Shown here: positions 8,220 through 18,985 of the stretch, piece after piece
How positions within the stretch are numbered: position 1 is the stretch's first letter
Layout of the letters: each line of letters starts with the position of its first letter
From: Vigna angularis
Lineage: Eukaryota > Streptophyta > Magnoliopsida > Fabales > Fabaceae
Length of the DNA stretch: 64,000 nucleotides
Direction: 5' to 3'
Assembly: GCF_016808095.1 (NCBI RefSeq)
Contig: NC_068976.1
Coordinates: 36,973,871 to 37,037,870 of the forward strand
The notes under the pieces: model-generated
The model's input: the letters and a program-made list of their open reading frames with translations, nothing else
The model's database searches: none
What the model was told of the DNA's origin: nothing
Made by a program: the position numbers and the translations under genes

Positions 8220-8411
8220 TCAATCATAGAAAACCTGGGCAAAGTTATTCATGCTTCCAAAGTAGTAGCACTCAATCAAAAAAACTCTGGAGCTCAAAAC
8301 CTCACATATAAGCTCATTCACATTTGACATACACATCCTGCTTAATATCACAATCACAATCATACTAACATGTAGTTGTTCACAAAGCTTATGAACCACC
8401 TGTATAAGCAT
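8220..8411 (-). CDS. Conserved 63-codon small ORF (copy B)
   Basis: MLIQVVHKLCEQ ... MNNFAQVFYD, the counterpart of the small ORF in A, C and D. Compared with those it lacks one codon near SSRVF but keeps the frame and stop, although gag-protease of this copy is broken. Function unknown. Confidence 0.35.
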   Translation of the reverse strand: MLIQVVHKLCEQLHVSMIVIVILSRMCMSNVNELICEVLSSRVFLIECYYFGSMNNFAQVFYD

Positions 8412-9064
8412 GTAATGTACATATCTCAAAATCAATCCATATCAAAGCATCATTCAAGCATTACTTATCAAACAATCACAATTATCAGCCAACCATCATA
8501 ACAGATAAAGTTTTCATTGAGTACATCAAACCCTAAACTAAAAACAAATAAATAAGACAAATCCTGCTTTAGTGCTTTGAAAAACTCAGCCCCATCAATG
8601 ATGCTCTCTCCCAACCCCAAACTTTAGATGAACAACAAGTAAGAAAGTGAGTGGAAAAAAAATTTTCTCAAAAGGGTTGAGGGAAAAGTTATAGAAAACT
8701 TTGGAAAAGTATGTAGGAGTGTGTGTGGAGAGAAGAATCTAAAAGAGAGTCCAAGGCACAGCTTAGGGTATAAAAAATACCCCTAATGGGCTCGGGTCCC
8801 GCTGAGGGGCAACCCAAGCCCCTTCTACGATACTACCGCTCAGCGGCACTTACGGGAAGTGTTCTTCTTCTTAGCTTGACCTAGATGCGTCCTAAACATA
8901 CCCCTCACTGGCTCCCTGCAATAAAATTCTCAAATCACTCATGCACAACCCTATTATGCAACTAAAGCAAGATCAAAACAAAAATTATACAGAAAAATCA
9001 ATCAACTATCTTGCCTCCCAAGTAGCGCTTGTTTAACATCACGAGCCTGACCCAAAATCCTCCA

Positions 9065-9173
9065 GCACCCTTCAGTAGGTGCAAATTTTCCTTACCAACA
9101 CCCATCAGTAGGTGTATACAAACATAGTATCCTTCAGTAGATACTCTTTCGCCTAACATCCATCAGTAGATGT
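9065..9173 (-). other. Stem-loop array, four units (copy B)
   Basis: On the minus strand: ACATC/GATGT (9173-9156), AGTATC/GATACT (9145-9126), ACACC/GGTGT (9115-9098) and GCACC/GGTGC (9082-9065). The loops are TACTGATG, TACTGAAG, TACTGATG and TACTGAAG. The ACATC arm faces GATGT here, whereas in copy A it faces GGTGT (a G-U pair), so pairing is kept by a changed base. The framing hairpins are partly decayed. Confidence 0.85.
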
Positions 9174-9309
9174 AAACCCTGTAACAAACTTATAACAAAA
9201 ATATCCAAAAGTTCAAAATTACATCACCAAAAATTAAAAAAATTCTAAAATCACTAGGTTGCCTCCCAACAAGCGCTCTTTTAACGTCATTAGCTTGACC
9301 TAATAAAGT

Positions 9310-11771
9310 TCAAGTTCCTTCTTTTAGATTAATATTCGTACCCCACCAACTCCTCAACTGCTTCCGGTGTACTGTTTTAACTCTTCTAGAAAATGGAGAC
9401 TCTATCTCTGTTATCCCCTTTTCCTTATAGCCCTTCACAACCCACAACTTGTTTTTGAATCTCACATGTGTACCAAGTTTGAGTTGTTCTTTCATCCCAT
9501 CATCAAGAACTTTTCTTCCTCTGCCAATCTTCTCTTTTTCATGTACCTGAAACAACAAACAATGTTTACCTTTAACTTTGAGCTTTTCATCTTTGGGGCT
9601 AGTCATGAGTACATCTTGAAATGCCGCTTTATGACTAGCTTCTTCCTCCTGCATCTGTCTCTCCTCTTTGAAAACATCTACAATAACCCTTTCTTCTTGG
9701 TCTTGGAATGCAACTATACCTTCGTTCACATCAATTATAGCTTTGGCCGTTTTCATAAACGGTCTTCCGAGAATGATGGGTATCTTTTCGGTCTCCATCT
9801 CCATCACCACAAAGTCTGCTAAGAACTGTAGTTTGCCTACACAAACTATAATGTCCTCTGCTATTCCATAAGGTGTCTTCGAAGATCCATCTGCCATTAC
9901 TAAGTTAACCTTTATAGGTTTCACGTCCACATCACCAATTTGTTCAAGTAAAGAATAAGGTATCAAGTTGACACTTGATCCTAAATCAAGTAAAGCTTTT
10001 CTGACTCTTTTCTTCCCTATTGTGCAGGGAATGGAAAATCCTCCTGGATCCTCGGCTTTTGGAGGGAATGACTCATTTTTTACAGTTATATACTTCTTTG
10101 TATCTTCATCTCTACGTCTTTTCTTTGTAGAGATTTCTTCCTCAAGTTTAGTATAAACTGCAATTTGTTGTAGTATCTCCTTCCAAGGTGCATCATTGTC
10201 CACCATACTGAATAATTATGTAAAATCAAATTGTTTCTCATGATTTATTGGAAAAGGAAACATATCATTACTCTTTATCTCTTTTCTCTCTCTTCTCTTT
10301 TCTCTCTTCTTTTTCTTTTTCTCTCTTTTCTCTCTTTTCTTTTTCTTCCTCTCCTTTCTCCTTCTCTTTATCTAACTCAACTATTTCATCAGTTGTACTC
10401 TCCACCACTCTACATTCTTCCCTGGGGTTAACCTCAGTATTAGCCCCAAAATTTCTATTAGGCCTTTCTTCCACTTGCTTGGTAATCTGACCCATTTGAA
10501 TCTCCAAATTCTTAATAGCAACATCAGTACTCTTTTGAGAAGATTTAGTTTTCTGTATAAATTGATTAAGAGTTTCTTCCATCCTTATGGACCTTTCATT
10601 AAGTGCAGAAATCTGTTGCCATAAAGTTGGTTGTTGCTGTTGCTTGTTGAATTGGGTGTGGTTTCCACCCTTGATTGAAGTTCCCCTAACAATACGGAAA
10701 CTAATTGGCCATGAAGTTTACATCTTCCAAAGCTTCTACTGGAAAGGCACACTGACCATTTATATGGTCACCTCCACACAATTCACACAACTGTGATTGA
10801 ACCTGTGCAACACTCTTTAACTCTTTCGGTAATTGTGCAAGTGTTTTGGTAAGAGCTTCCAGTTGTTGAGTTAGTATCATCTTTTGTGCTAACAAGGCGT
10901 CATGGGTTTGCAGCTGTAGAACTCCTTTTTGTTGACTAGGAGCTCCTCTTTCACTATTCAGATCATTATCACTAGTAGCCATATTATCAATGATTTCTGT
11001 AGCTTCCTCTGGAGTTTTCCATTTGATGTTTCCTCCAGCTGTGGCGTCAAGCATCATCTTGGTTTGGGAACCAAGACCTGTAAGGAAAGCCAAGACTACT
11101 TCCCCTTCGTCAAAACCATGTGTGGGAGTTTTTCTCAGTAAGCTTTTATATCTTTCCCATGCATGTCCTAGTGATTCCTCCATACCTTGCCTGAAAGATG
11201 TAATTTCTTGCTTTCCTTTATTTACTTTTGATTGTGGAAAGTATTTGTTTAGGAACTTTGTTACCACCTCTTCCCACTCTGTAAAGCTTCCTTCTGAAAA
11301 AGAGTTCAACCAAATCTTATCGTTTCCTCCTAGTGAGAATGGAAACAAGCTAAGTTTGATTGCTTCGTCCGGCACCCCATTTATCTTTACTGTTTTGCAA
11401 ATCTCGTTAAATGTAGTGAGGTGCTCATATGGGCTTTCGTGAGACAACCCATTAAACTGGTTACTCTTAACCAATTGGATTAGTGCTGGTTTCACCTCCA
11501 TATTAGCCGCATTGACTCTTGGTCTTGCTATGCTGTTGAAATGCTGAGGTCCAGCTACATTAGTATAGTCAGCAAGAGTTCGTCTATTATTATTGTTCTC
11601 CATCTCCTCAATGCTATGGTCAGAATTTTGTGGTGATGGTTGTAACAGAGTTTCCGGAGAAGGAAAGAGTTCTCTAGATGTACGGATTCTTCTCCTCCGT
11701 CTACTCTCGTCTAATCCTTCAAGAAGAGGTTCTGCAGTTTTCTTGCTCCTAGTTCGGATTGCTTCCTGCAT
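9310..11771 (-). pseudogene. gag-protease polyprotein, broken (copy B)
   Basis: Corresponds to the 805-residue protein of copy D. From the ATG at 11771 the frame covers the gag domain to NFMAN, where CAG in D is TAG here (near 10701), followed by a deletion and frameshift in the Gln-rich linker. A second open piece (10582-10268) covers the coiled-coil-like segment with an expanded Lys/Glu repeat and ends in a stop. A third (10206-9310) covers MVDNDAPW, the protease (KALLDLGSSVNLIP, IPIILGRPFMKTAKAII) and the tail ending RKQLRSWW. The zinc-knuckle-like CELCGGDHINGQC is intact. At least two breaks make it a pseudogene. Confidence 0.85.
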
Positions 11772-12010
11772 ACACAAGAAAACAAATCCCTAAATAAATT
11801 GGTTAGCACAAAAAGATATAGAAGAAATAAGATAAAAAATAAGAAGATAAAATAAAAACAGAAAACAGAAAACAGAAAAAATAAAAACAGAAAAATAAAA
11901 TAAAATAAAAACTGAAAAATATAAACATAAAATAAAAACAGAAATTCAAATTTCAAAATTCAAGTCAAAGATAATCAATAATCAAACAAATAAACTAGTT
12001 AAACCACGAG

Positions 12011-12028
12011 TCCCCGGCAACGACGCCA
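12011..12028 (-). other. Primer-binding site of copy B
   Basis: Minus strand TGGCGTCGTTGCCGGGGA; one base differs from the site in C and D (TGGCGCCGTTGCCGGGGA), the Athila-type site complementary to tRNA-Asp. Confidence 0.8.
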
Positions 12029-12034
12029 AAAACT

Positions 12035-13318
12035 TGATGACAAATTTATGAACACCGAAAACGGCGCCACAAACTTGTTTAACAATCAGCAAGTGTGACC
12101 GAATCGTATCAAGTAATAAACTCGGTAAGACCAAGTATCATTTTCCCAAAGGACTCACGACCTAGTTAGTTATCTGATTTGTTGATTATTTAAGACTTGT
12201 GAACGATTGATTGTAGTTTTAAATGCAAAAGACAGTAATTAAACATGTATGCATGAATGTGATCAATGGCAAAAAGAGGAAAACAAACACGGAATGAATT
12301 ATATGGATGAGTATGTTGTTGGGGTTATCAATTTCATCCTATCCACTCTCATATACTTTAGGAATTCATCAATCTTTTCATCAATGTTAAAGCCACTCTC
12401 TAAATCACCTTCTCGAGAAGGCCTATCCTTAATTACGAGTTCATACAATTCCTAGCATTCCTAGTAATTAGTTCTGAAGTACAGGAGCTTAAAGGCAACC
12501 AATATACTATTGGGAGAATTTCCCCGGATCTAGACTTCCCCGTACGTTCCCATATCGACAAAATCAATAATCATGACATCGAATGAGTTAAACAATGCAT
12601 GCTTTGAGCAAAGAGGAAAAACCCTAACTAATGATGAAAGAAAGCATGTATCTCAAATAAGATGTTTAAACACAAATTCCATATATGAGAGTTTCACAAG
12701 ATTACATTGATCCCCCAACAACAATACAAGGTTTAGTTCACCATATTCATGGTGAATCTAGATGAATAATAATGAAAGAATGAAAGATAAAACCCTAGAA
12801 AGGTAGAGAGGTAGCCTAAGCATCCAAGATCTTCCTTCAAAGGGGTGGAAAAGAGAGTGTTTGCTTCGTCCCAGCCAAAGATACAAACCCTAGGAAACCC
12901 TAAAGCTTATATACTATTCGTAAAATTAAAGCAAATTAGGCCCAAGCCCAAAATAGTACCGCTCAGCGGTAAGTGCGCGAGTTCGTTTCTTCCCCTCAGC
13001 AGCCTTTTCACCCCTCAGCGGAACCAACGTAGGTTTCTGAGTGCCGCTCAGCGATAAACTACCGCTGAGCGGTGGTTGCGGCTTCTCCTTTTGCACTTTT
13101 TAATGTCTTTTCTGATTCCATTCCTATCCTTCTTCACTTCTTTCACCAAATTCACCTTAAAACCTGCATAAAACACTAAAATCAAGCATAAACCTGTCCA
13201 GCTCTCTTATTTCTAAAAATATAACCAAAAGCATGATTTCAGGCTAGTTTCTAAGTGTTAAAGGTTGCTTTTAGTATCAAATTTAAGCATGAAAATAACA
13301 GTTTTTCAACTGTTATCA
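12035..13318 (-). repeat. 5' LTR of copy B
   Basis: On the minus strand starts TGATAACAGTTGAAAAACTG at 13318 and ends TTTGTCATCA at 12035, one C shorter than the other LTR ends. Contains CCGCTNAGCGG palindromes near 12958-13070 and the TATATAAG-like box near 12905. Confidence 0.85.
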
Positions 13319-13622
13319 CTCTCCATCATGTATTGACCTCGAATTTAGAGTAAAGTTATGCTGCCATTTTTGTGCCATACTACTCTTTTAAGGACACCCT
13401 AGGCTAGAGCAACCCAAGTGGGCTCCTCTAGCCACCTTCCTCCAAGAGTTGGCCCAACCTCTCTTAGAGAACCACCAAACAGACCTTCCATCACAATTCA
13501 AAAACCCAAAACCATGAGCTATCAACACCTTTCACCACAACAAAATTCCGCAATCTTCATCCATGAACTTATGGCTTGATTTGCTTCTAGATTTGGCTTG
13601 TCCTAGCTAGAGCATTTCCATC

Positions 13623-13624
<2 letters not shown>
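13319..13624. other. Unrecognised sequence between copy B and the array
   Basis: No ORF, terminal repeat or known motif seen. It looks like the left flank of the minisatellite, since it grades into (TTC)n at 13625. Confidence 0.4.
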
Positions 13625-13653
<29 letters not shown>

Positions 13654-13847
13654 TTTCTTCTTCTTCTTCTACTTCTTCTGCTTCTCCTTCTTCTCCTTCG
13701 TCCACTTCGTCCACTTCTTCCACTTCGTCCACTTCTTCCACTTCGTCCACTTCGTCCACTTAGTCCACTTCGTCCACTTAGTCCACTTCGTCCACTTAGT
13801 CCACTTCGTCAACTTAGTCAACTTCGTCCACTTCGTCCACTTCTTCC

Positions 13848-13878
<31 letters not shown>

Positions 13879-14189
13879 CTTCTTCTTCTTCTTCTTCTTC
13901 TTCTTCTTCTTCTTTTCCTTCTTCTCCTTCTTCTCCTTTGTCCACTTCGTCCACTTCCTTCATTTCCTCCACTTCCTCCACTTCCTCCATTTCCTCCATT
14001 TCCTCCACTTCCTCCACTTCCTCCACTTCCTCCACTTCCTCCACTTCGTCAACTTCGTCCACTTTGTCAACGTCTTCTTCTTCTTCTTCTTCTTCTTCTT
14101 CTTCTTCTTCTGCTTCTCCTTCTTCTCGTTTTTCTCCTTCGTCCACGTCGTCCACTTCGTCAACTTACTCTACTTCGTCAACTTAGTCC

Positions 14190-14220
<31 letters not shown>

Positions 14221-14512
14221 CTGCTTCTTGTTCTTCTTCTGCTTCTGCTTCTTGTTCTTCTTCTGCTTCTCATTCTTCTCCTTCATCTCCTTCGTCCACT
14301 TTGTCAAGTTAGTACACTTCACAACTTTGTCCACTTCGTCAACTTCGTCCACTTTTTCTTCTTTCTCCTCCTCTTCTTCTTGTTCTTTTTCTTATTCTTC
14401 TTCTTCTACTTCTCCTTCTTCTTCTTCCTCCACTTCGTCCACTTCGTCAACTTAGTCCACTTCGTCAACTTAGTCTACTTAGTCAACTTAGTCGACTTCG
14501 TCCACTTCTTCC

Positions 14513-14543
<31 letters not shown>

Positions 14544-14773
14544 CTTTTGCTTCCCCTTCTTCTCCTTCGTCTCCTTTGTCCATTTCATCCACTTCGTTCA
14601 CTTCATCCACTTATTCTTCATCCACTTATTCTTCTTCTTCTTTTTCTTCTTCTTCTTCTACTTCTTCTTCTTCTTCTTCTACTTCTTCTTCTTCTTCTTC
14701 TTCTACTTTTCCTTCTTTTCCTTCGTCTCCTTCATCCACTTTGTCAACTTAGTCCACTTCGCAACTTTGTCCA
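13625..14773 (+). repeat. Pyrimidine minisatellite block 1
   Basis: Mixture of a nine-base unit (TCCACTTCG, with variants TCAACTTAG, TCCACTTCC, TCCACTTTG) and (TTC)n runs, joined by TCTCCTTCTTCTCCTTCG connectors. Because nine is a multiple of three, frames such as DEVDEV or FVHFVN stay open by chance. Confidence 0.95.
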
Positions 14774-16770
14774 TGATGAGTCAATATTTTCTTGATTTCA
14801 CTTAGCTTATTGTGCTAGATTTAATCAGGGAATTGTACTTAAATGTCCGGTATTTTTCCGTTTTTGCTAATTGTGCTTAAATTGACAAAAAATTCTTATT
14901 TTAATTAATTTGAATTATTTGAGCTAATTATTTGCATTATTAATTGTAGGGAAATTGTTGGATAATATTTGGGACATTTGGAGGTGAAAAGAAATGTCAC
15001 ATCAATTATATTTTAAAATAAAATGAAAGAGAGGTGTGGATTTAATTTTTAGAAGTGAATGAAGAAGAGGATGGTTATTGAATGAAGGGAGCCCACGTAA
15101 ATTTGATGCATCCAGCAAAATTGGGGGTGTGTCCAGCAACACTTGGGCTTCATTCACGCGTCCATGCAAGCTGTCCAGTAGCTGACGCGCCCAACAATAT
15201 CATCCAGCTTGGAGAGGGGCGCACGTCCAGCAAGCTCGGAAGAAGGGCAACACACGGCCCAGAGAAAACACGTTGTTGGCTGGATTGAGAGGCGCGAACA
15301 GCAGATCCAACAGGTGTGTGCTTGGAGAGAATGGGAGGTGCACACGGAAGCACACAGCAGCAAGGAGAAACCGTGTCCAGCGTCCAGCAGCAGCATTCAC
15401 GCTGATATATTTGGAGGTGTCCAGCCGCTAATGGGGGGATCTTCTTACTTTGGAGAAAGAAAGCACGCATGGAGGGCTACGGGTAGCAGCAGAGAAGCAC
15501 AGCTAGAAAGCAAGGGTGCCTCGGCCTGGAGCTGAACCAGCCGCCACTCTTCACTTTGCAATTTTCCTTGAACGTTTTATGGAGTTTGGAATGGTATTCA
15601 CGGTGATGGCATTTGTAATGAAAGTTTTTACGGTATTTGCTGGATAAATGTTAGAAGCATTGCCTTTCTTTTCTTCTAGAAGGGGTGATTAATTTCTTTC
15701 TTTCCAATTGTTGCTGCACTACATTTATGCACACACAACGTCTATGCACTTACGTTGATTGATGGGAAGCATTTTCGTTATTCTCTTTTAGTTGGGCATT
15801 GGAATTTTAATCAAAAACAAATTGGATGCAGGGATGTTACGGTTGCTGGAATGAAAGTAGTTGTTTTTCTTTTGTTTCTATGAAATGAAGTAGATTAGGT
15901 GGGAGTAGGTGTTGTCAAGTCCAAATAGGTTTTCTTTTTCTTTTAGAAACCAAATGGAGATACCTTTTTTCTTCTAAAAAGCATTAGCATTTAGTCCAGC
16001 ATGTGGGTCCCTTTTCTTGCATTGATTTTGTCTTTTCATTAGTGGTTTTGGAGAAGGAGTGGAGAGGCACGGCTCCCATGGGTGAAAGGTGTGGAGTTTG
16101 CTTACGTGGATAGCACAATTCCATTTATTTTTCATTTAGGAAAAAGACAAAAAGTGGTAGGAGTACGGTTGCTAGAAAGCACATGTTTTCTTTGGAGAAT
16201 GAAGTGGAGATTTATGTTGGAAGGACACGTTGGAAGAGGGAAACGTATCCCATTTTTATTTATTTTTTTTCCTTTGAATGAAACCAAAGCAAACATGTCA
16301 CGGCTACAAATGATTTTTCTTTTAGAAGCATTTGCAATTTCAATTTCTTTTGATAGATGATTGGGTCACGTTAGAGAAGTTTTATTTTCTGTTATTTCTT
16401 TTGCCTTAAAATATTTTATATTATATGTTGAATTGATTTTCTTCTTTTATTTGGTGAATGTGTAGGATAGATGACAATATTGTGCATTTAATGTTTTAGT
16501 GTAACCGTTGTATTTTTATAACTTGAACTGTGTTTGGATATTTATCTGTTGTAGTTTCCATTTTAATGCTTTCATTTGTATTCTGTTTTATTTAATTTCC
16601 AGTTTAATTTAATTGCATCCAAAAACACCATCAAAACCCCCCCACTACGTGTTTGACCGGAGACTCGAACCACATTTGGTCCTTGAGAGACGACCTAGGA
16701 GTCACTTCCTAGCACTATACTGCATTCTTTAATGCACAACAAATTTGATGGGCCGCGACAGCCCGCATCA
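14774..16770 (+). repeat. Solo LTR (about 2.0 kb) with target duplication GTCCA
   Basis: Starts TGATGAGTCAATATTTTC and ends GCCCGCATCA. The five bases on each side are GTCCA (14769-14773 and 16771-16775), derived from the array, so this is a whole LTR left after recombination of a retrotransposon. The 5' end resembles that of the minus-strand LTR at 20772-22575 (TTAATTAATTTGAATTATTTGAGC in both). The 15080-15535 segment is GC-richer with several short frames but no recognisable protein. Confidence 0.9.
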
Positions 16771-16979
16771 GTCCACTTCGTCCACTTCTTCTTCTTTTTA
16801 TTCTTCTTTTTCTTTTCTTCTTCTTCTTCTTTTTCTTCTTCTTCTTTTTCTTCTTCTTCTTCTTCTTCTGCTTCTTCTGCTTCTTCTTCTTCTTCTGCTT
16901 CTGCTTTTCCTTCTTCTCCTTCATGTCCTTTGTCCACTTCGTCCACTTTTTCAACTTAGTCCACTTCACAACTTTGTCC

Positions 16980-17010
<31 letters not shown>

Positions 17011-17220
17011 CTTCTTCTTCTTTTGCTTTTCCTTCTTCTCCTTCGTTTCCTTCGTCCACTTCGTCCACTTTATCAACTTAGTCCACTTCGCAACTTTTTC
17101 CACTTATTCTTCTTCTTCTTCTTCTTTTTCTTCTTCTTCTTCTTTTTCTTCTTCTTCTTCTTCTTCTTCTTTTTCTTCTTCTTCTTCTTCTTCTTCTTCT
17201 TTTTCTTCTTCTTCTTCTTC
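16771..17220 (+). repeat. Pyrimidine minisatellite block 2
   Basis: Continuation of block 1 across the solo LTR, mostly (TTC)n with TCCACTTCG units; ends at the CACTA element. Confidence 0.95.
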
Positions 17221-18331
17221 CACTACAAAAAAGAAGGGCATTACCGAAGGCTAGAAGCCCTCGGAAACAGCCGGTAACCGTGGCTACAAGGTAATCACAG
17301 ACGACTTATCGACGGCCAAAGAGCCCTCGGTAAATCACTTGTCGCTAAGATTTACGGAGGGCTTCCGCCCTTCAGTAATTTCCGAAGGGCACAAGCCTTC
17401 AGTAATTACCGAAGGGCGGAAGCCTTCAGTAATTACCTAACGTGGCATAATTGTATTTCTTATGAAACCAAACAAACCTGTATAAATTGTTCACAACACA
17501 AACAGACCTGCATAACATTTTCGAACAACATACAAACCTGCATAATGTGCATCTCAATGATGCAATCATTGATCAGAATGACAATATAACATCTGAATCA
17601 TCCAATCATCCATAGAACATGTATTTATAAATAAAACATAAGATAATGTAACATAATGATGTTCTAACATCGAAATCATCCAATTGATATAACATCCAAA
17701 TGATATATCTAAACTCCAAATGTTTCTATAACAACTGAAAACAAAATAAAACTAATAATGTACATAGTTATCATCATAATGATCTTCATCGTCATGCTCC
17801 TCTGTAGATGGTTGGACTAGTGTGGGTTGGACTGATGTCGGGTGGACTAATGAGGGTTAGACTGATGTGGGCTGTTGAGGGATAGCGGGTGACGGGGAGG
17901 GTCGTGGCTGGGTCGGAGCGATATTGACAACACTTTGATTGCAAGCCAAAAGCCTACGAATCAAGTTTAAAATTATAAAAGTAGATAGCATAAGAAAATA
18001 CCTATTTAGGAAACTTGTATAGCTCTTGAGTGATGCGAAACATGATGGTTTATTTTAGAGAGAAAGTCCCCGATTGAAGGGGTACGTACAAGATAGGATT
18101 ATAAAGGGTTTGGATTACGATAGATGGTGTATGGTGAAAGTAGAAAAAGGTAAAGTTGTGAGATCTGCTTGCACATTTGAAACTGTTCAAATAGGGAAAC
18201 TCGACTTCGATGCATAGTGCCAAATCTAAAGAACCTAATGGTTACAATGATTATGAGTTTGTTATTTGCTTTAATAGTGACTGATGAAATTGTGTTTCTT
18301 ACTAATGTAAATTATTTTACTTGCATGCTAG

Positions 18332-18613
18332 GAGGTTAAACAATAACATCCTTACAGGATCTTGTCCTTAGTCTCTTAGCAACATCGAAGGTCAAAACCT
18401 TGTGTAAGTCTTTATCACCTTATTGCACCATTAATTTTCCTTTTTGCTTAATCATATTTCAGTTTTAGCTTACAGAACCAAGGGCACATTAAAACCTTTG
18501 ATTTCTATGTAAAAGACTATTATGTTAAATCTTATGACTTGAATATGTACAGGGACCTCTGTTACAACAATCTGAGTGGTTCCTTGCCTAGAATCTTGGG
18601 AAGAACTAACTAG
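18332..18613 (+). pseudogene. Captured LRR receptor-kinase (NIK/LRR-II-like) exons with intron
   Basis: An acceptor (GCATGCTAG) precedes a 72-base exon (18332-18403), the standard exon size of LRR-II kinase genes. It reads RLNNNILTGSCP, stop, then SLSNIEGQNLV. A consensus donor GTAAGTC (18404) and an acceptor ending at 18552 bound an intron of 149 bases. The next exon continues in the correct phase: V is split GT|G, followed by DLCYNNLSGSLPRILGRTN and a stop at 18611. From memory, NIK-type kinases have LTGxCPQSLSNIEGLTLVDLSYNN in this place. The in-frame stop and truncated exon show it is dead. Retained introns show capture at the DNA level. Confidence 0.75.
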
Positions 18614-18654
18614 ATATTTAATTACAAGATTTGGGGGAAACATAGGTGTACGTT

Positions 18655-18985
18655 GAGAAACTGGCAGCATTAAGGCAGAAAGGGAATGTGGAGGAATATA
18701 TTTAGGATTTTAAAAGATTAATAAACAAGCATCTGGGTTGATAGAGGAAGACCTATTGGGCTATTTCTTTGTTAGACTGCAGGGAGATATAAGGAGCCAG
18801 ATTAGGCCCCCAACCCCAAAGATTTGTTGAAATGGATATTGCCAGGGACGTTAAGGAGGTCACCAAAGATTCTGGCATCAATAGGGGGCAGCCAGCTGGA
18901 GCAGCCAATCAATTGGAAGGTATCAAGGAGGTTATGATGTTATTTTGGGCACATAAGTGTTCATAGGAACTAAAAGCGAACAGAG
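18655..18985 (+). pseudogene. Ty3-type gag relic inside the CACTA element
   Basis: Fragments in shifting frames read EKLAALRQKGNVEEYI, DFKRLINKH, EEDLLGYFFVRLQGDIRSQI and EMDIARDVKEVTK, the usual order in the retrotransposon gag domain (LRQxGSVxxYxxxF, FxxGLxxxIR, AxxIARxVE). Multiple stops and frameshifts. It follows the LRR exon within about 40 bases. Confidence 0.6.

Larger units (their letters stand above)
7589..9309 (-). other. Inter-ORF and 3' internal region of copy B, ORF2 deleted
   Basis: Contains, in minus-strand order, the stem-loop array (9173-9065), one CCGCTGAGCGG palindrome with related boxes near 8800-8850, the GGGTATTTTTTATACCC-like TATA area near 8770, a PPT-like AAGTTTGGGGTTG near 8610, the small ORF (8411-8220) and a second PPT-like 13-mer near 8010. 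There is no Transposase_32 ORF. Confidence 0.7.
7589..13318 (-). mobile_element. Copy B: non-autonomous Athila-like element, 3'-truncated (minus strand)
   Basis: Reads 5' to 3' from 13318 down to 7589: 5' LTR, primer site, broken gag-protease, stem-loop array, promoter-like segment, small ORF, and AT-rich 3' internal sequence ending near 7589 before the PPT and 3' LTR. ORF2 and the intron-like segment are deleted: the sequence homologous to GGTTGGAAGAGAGCATT (about 8600) is followed at once by sequence from downstream of ORF2. Point changes and indels show this is the oldest of the four copies. Confidence 0.85.

Noticed and set aside
9367..10490. Plus-strand ORFs over copy B
   Set aside because: Antisense shadows of the minus-strand gag-protease; the protease reads clearly on the minus strand.
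15082..15535. Overlapping frames in the GC-richer part of the solo LTR
   Set aside because: Overlapping frames on both strands with no domain; the region is inside a bounded LTR with a target duplication.
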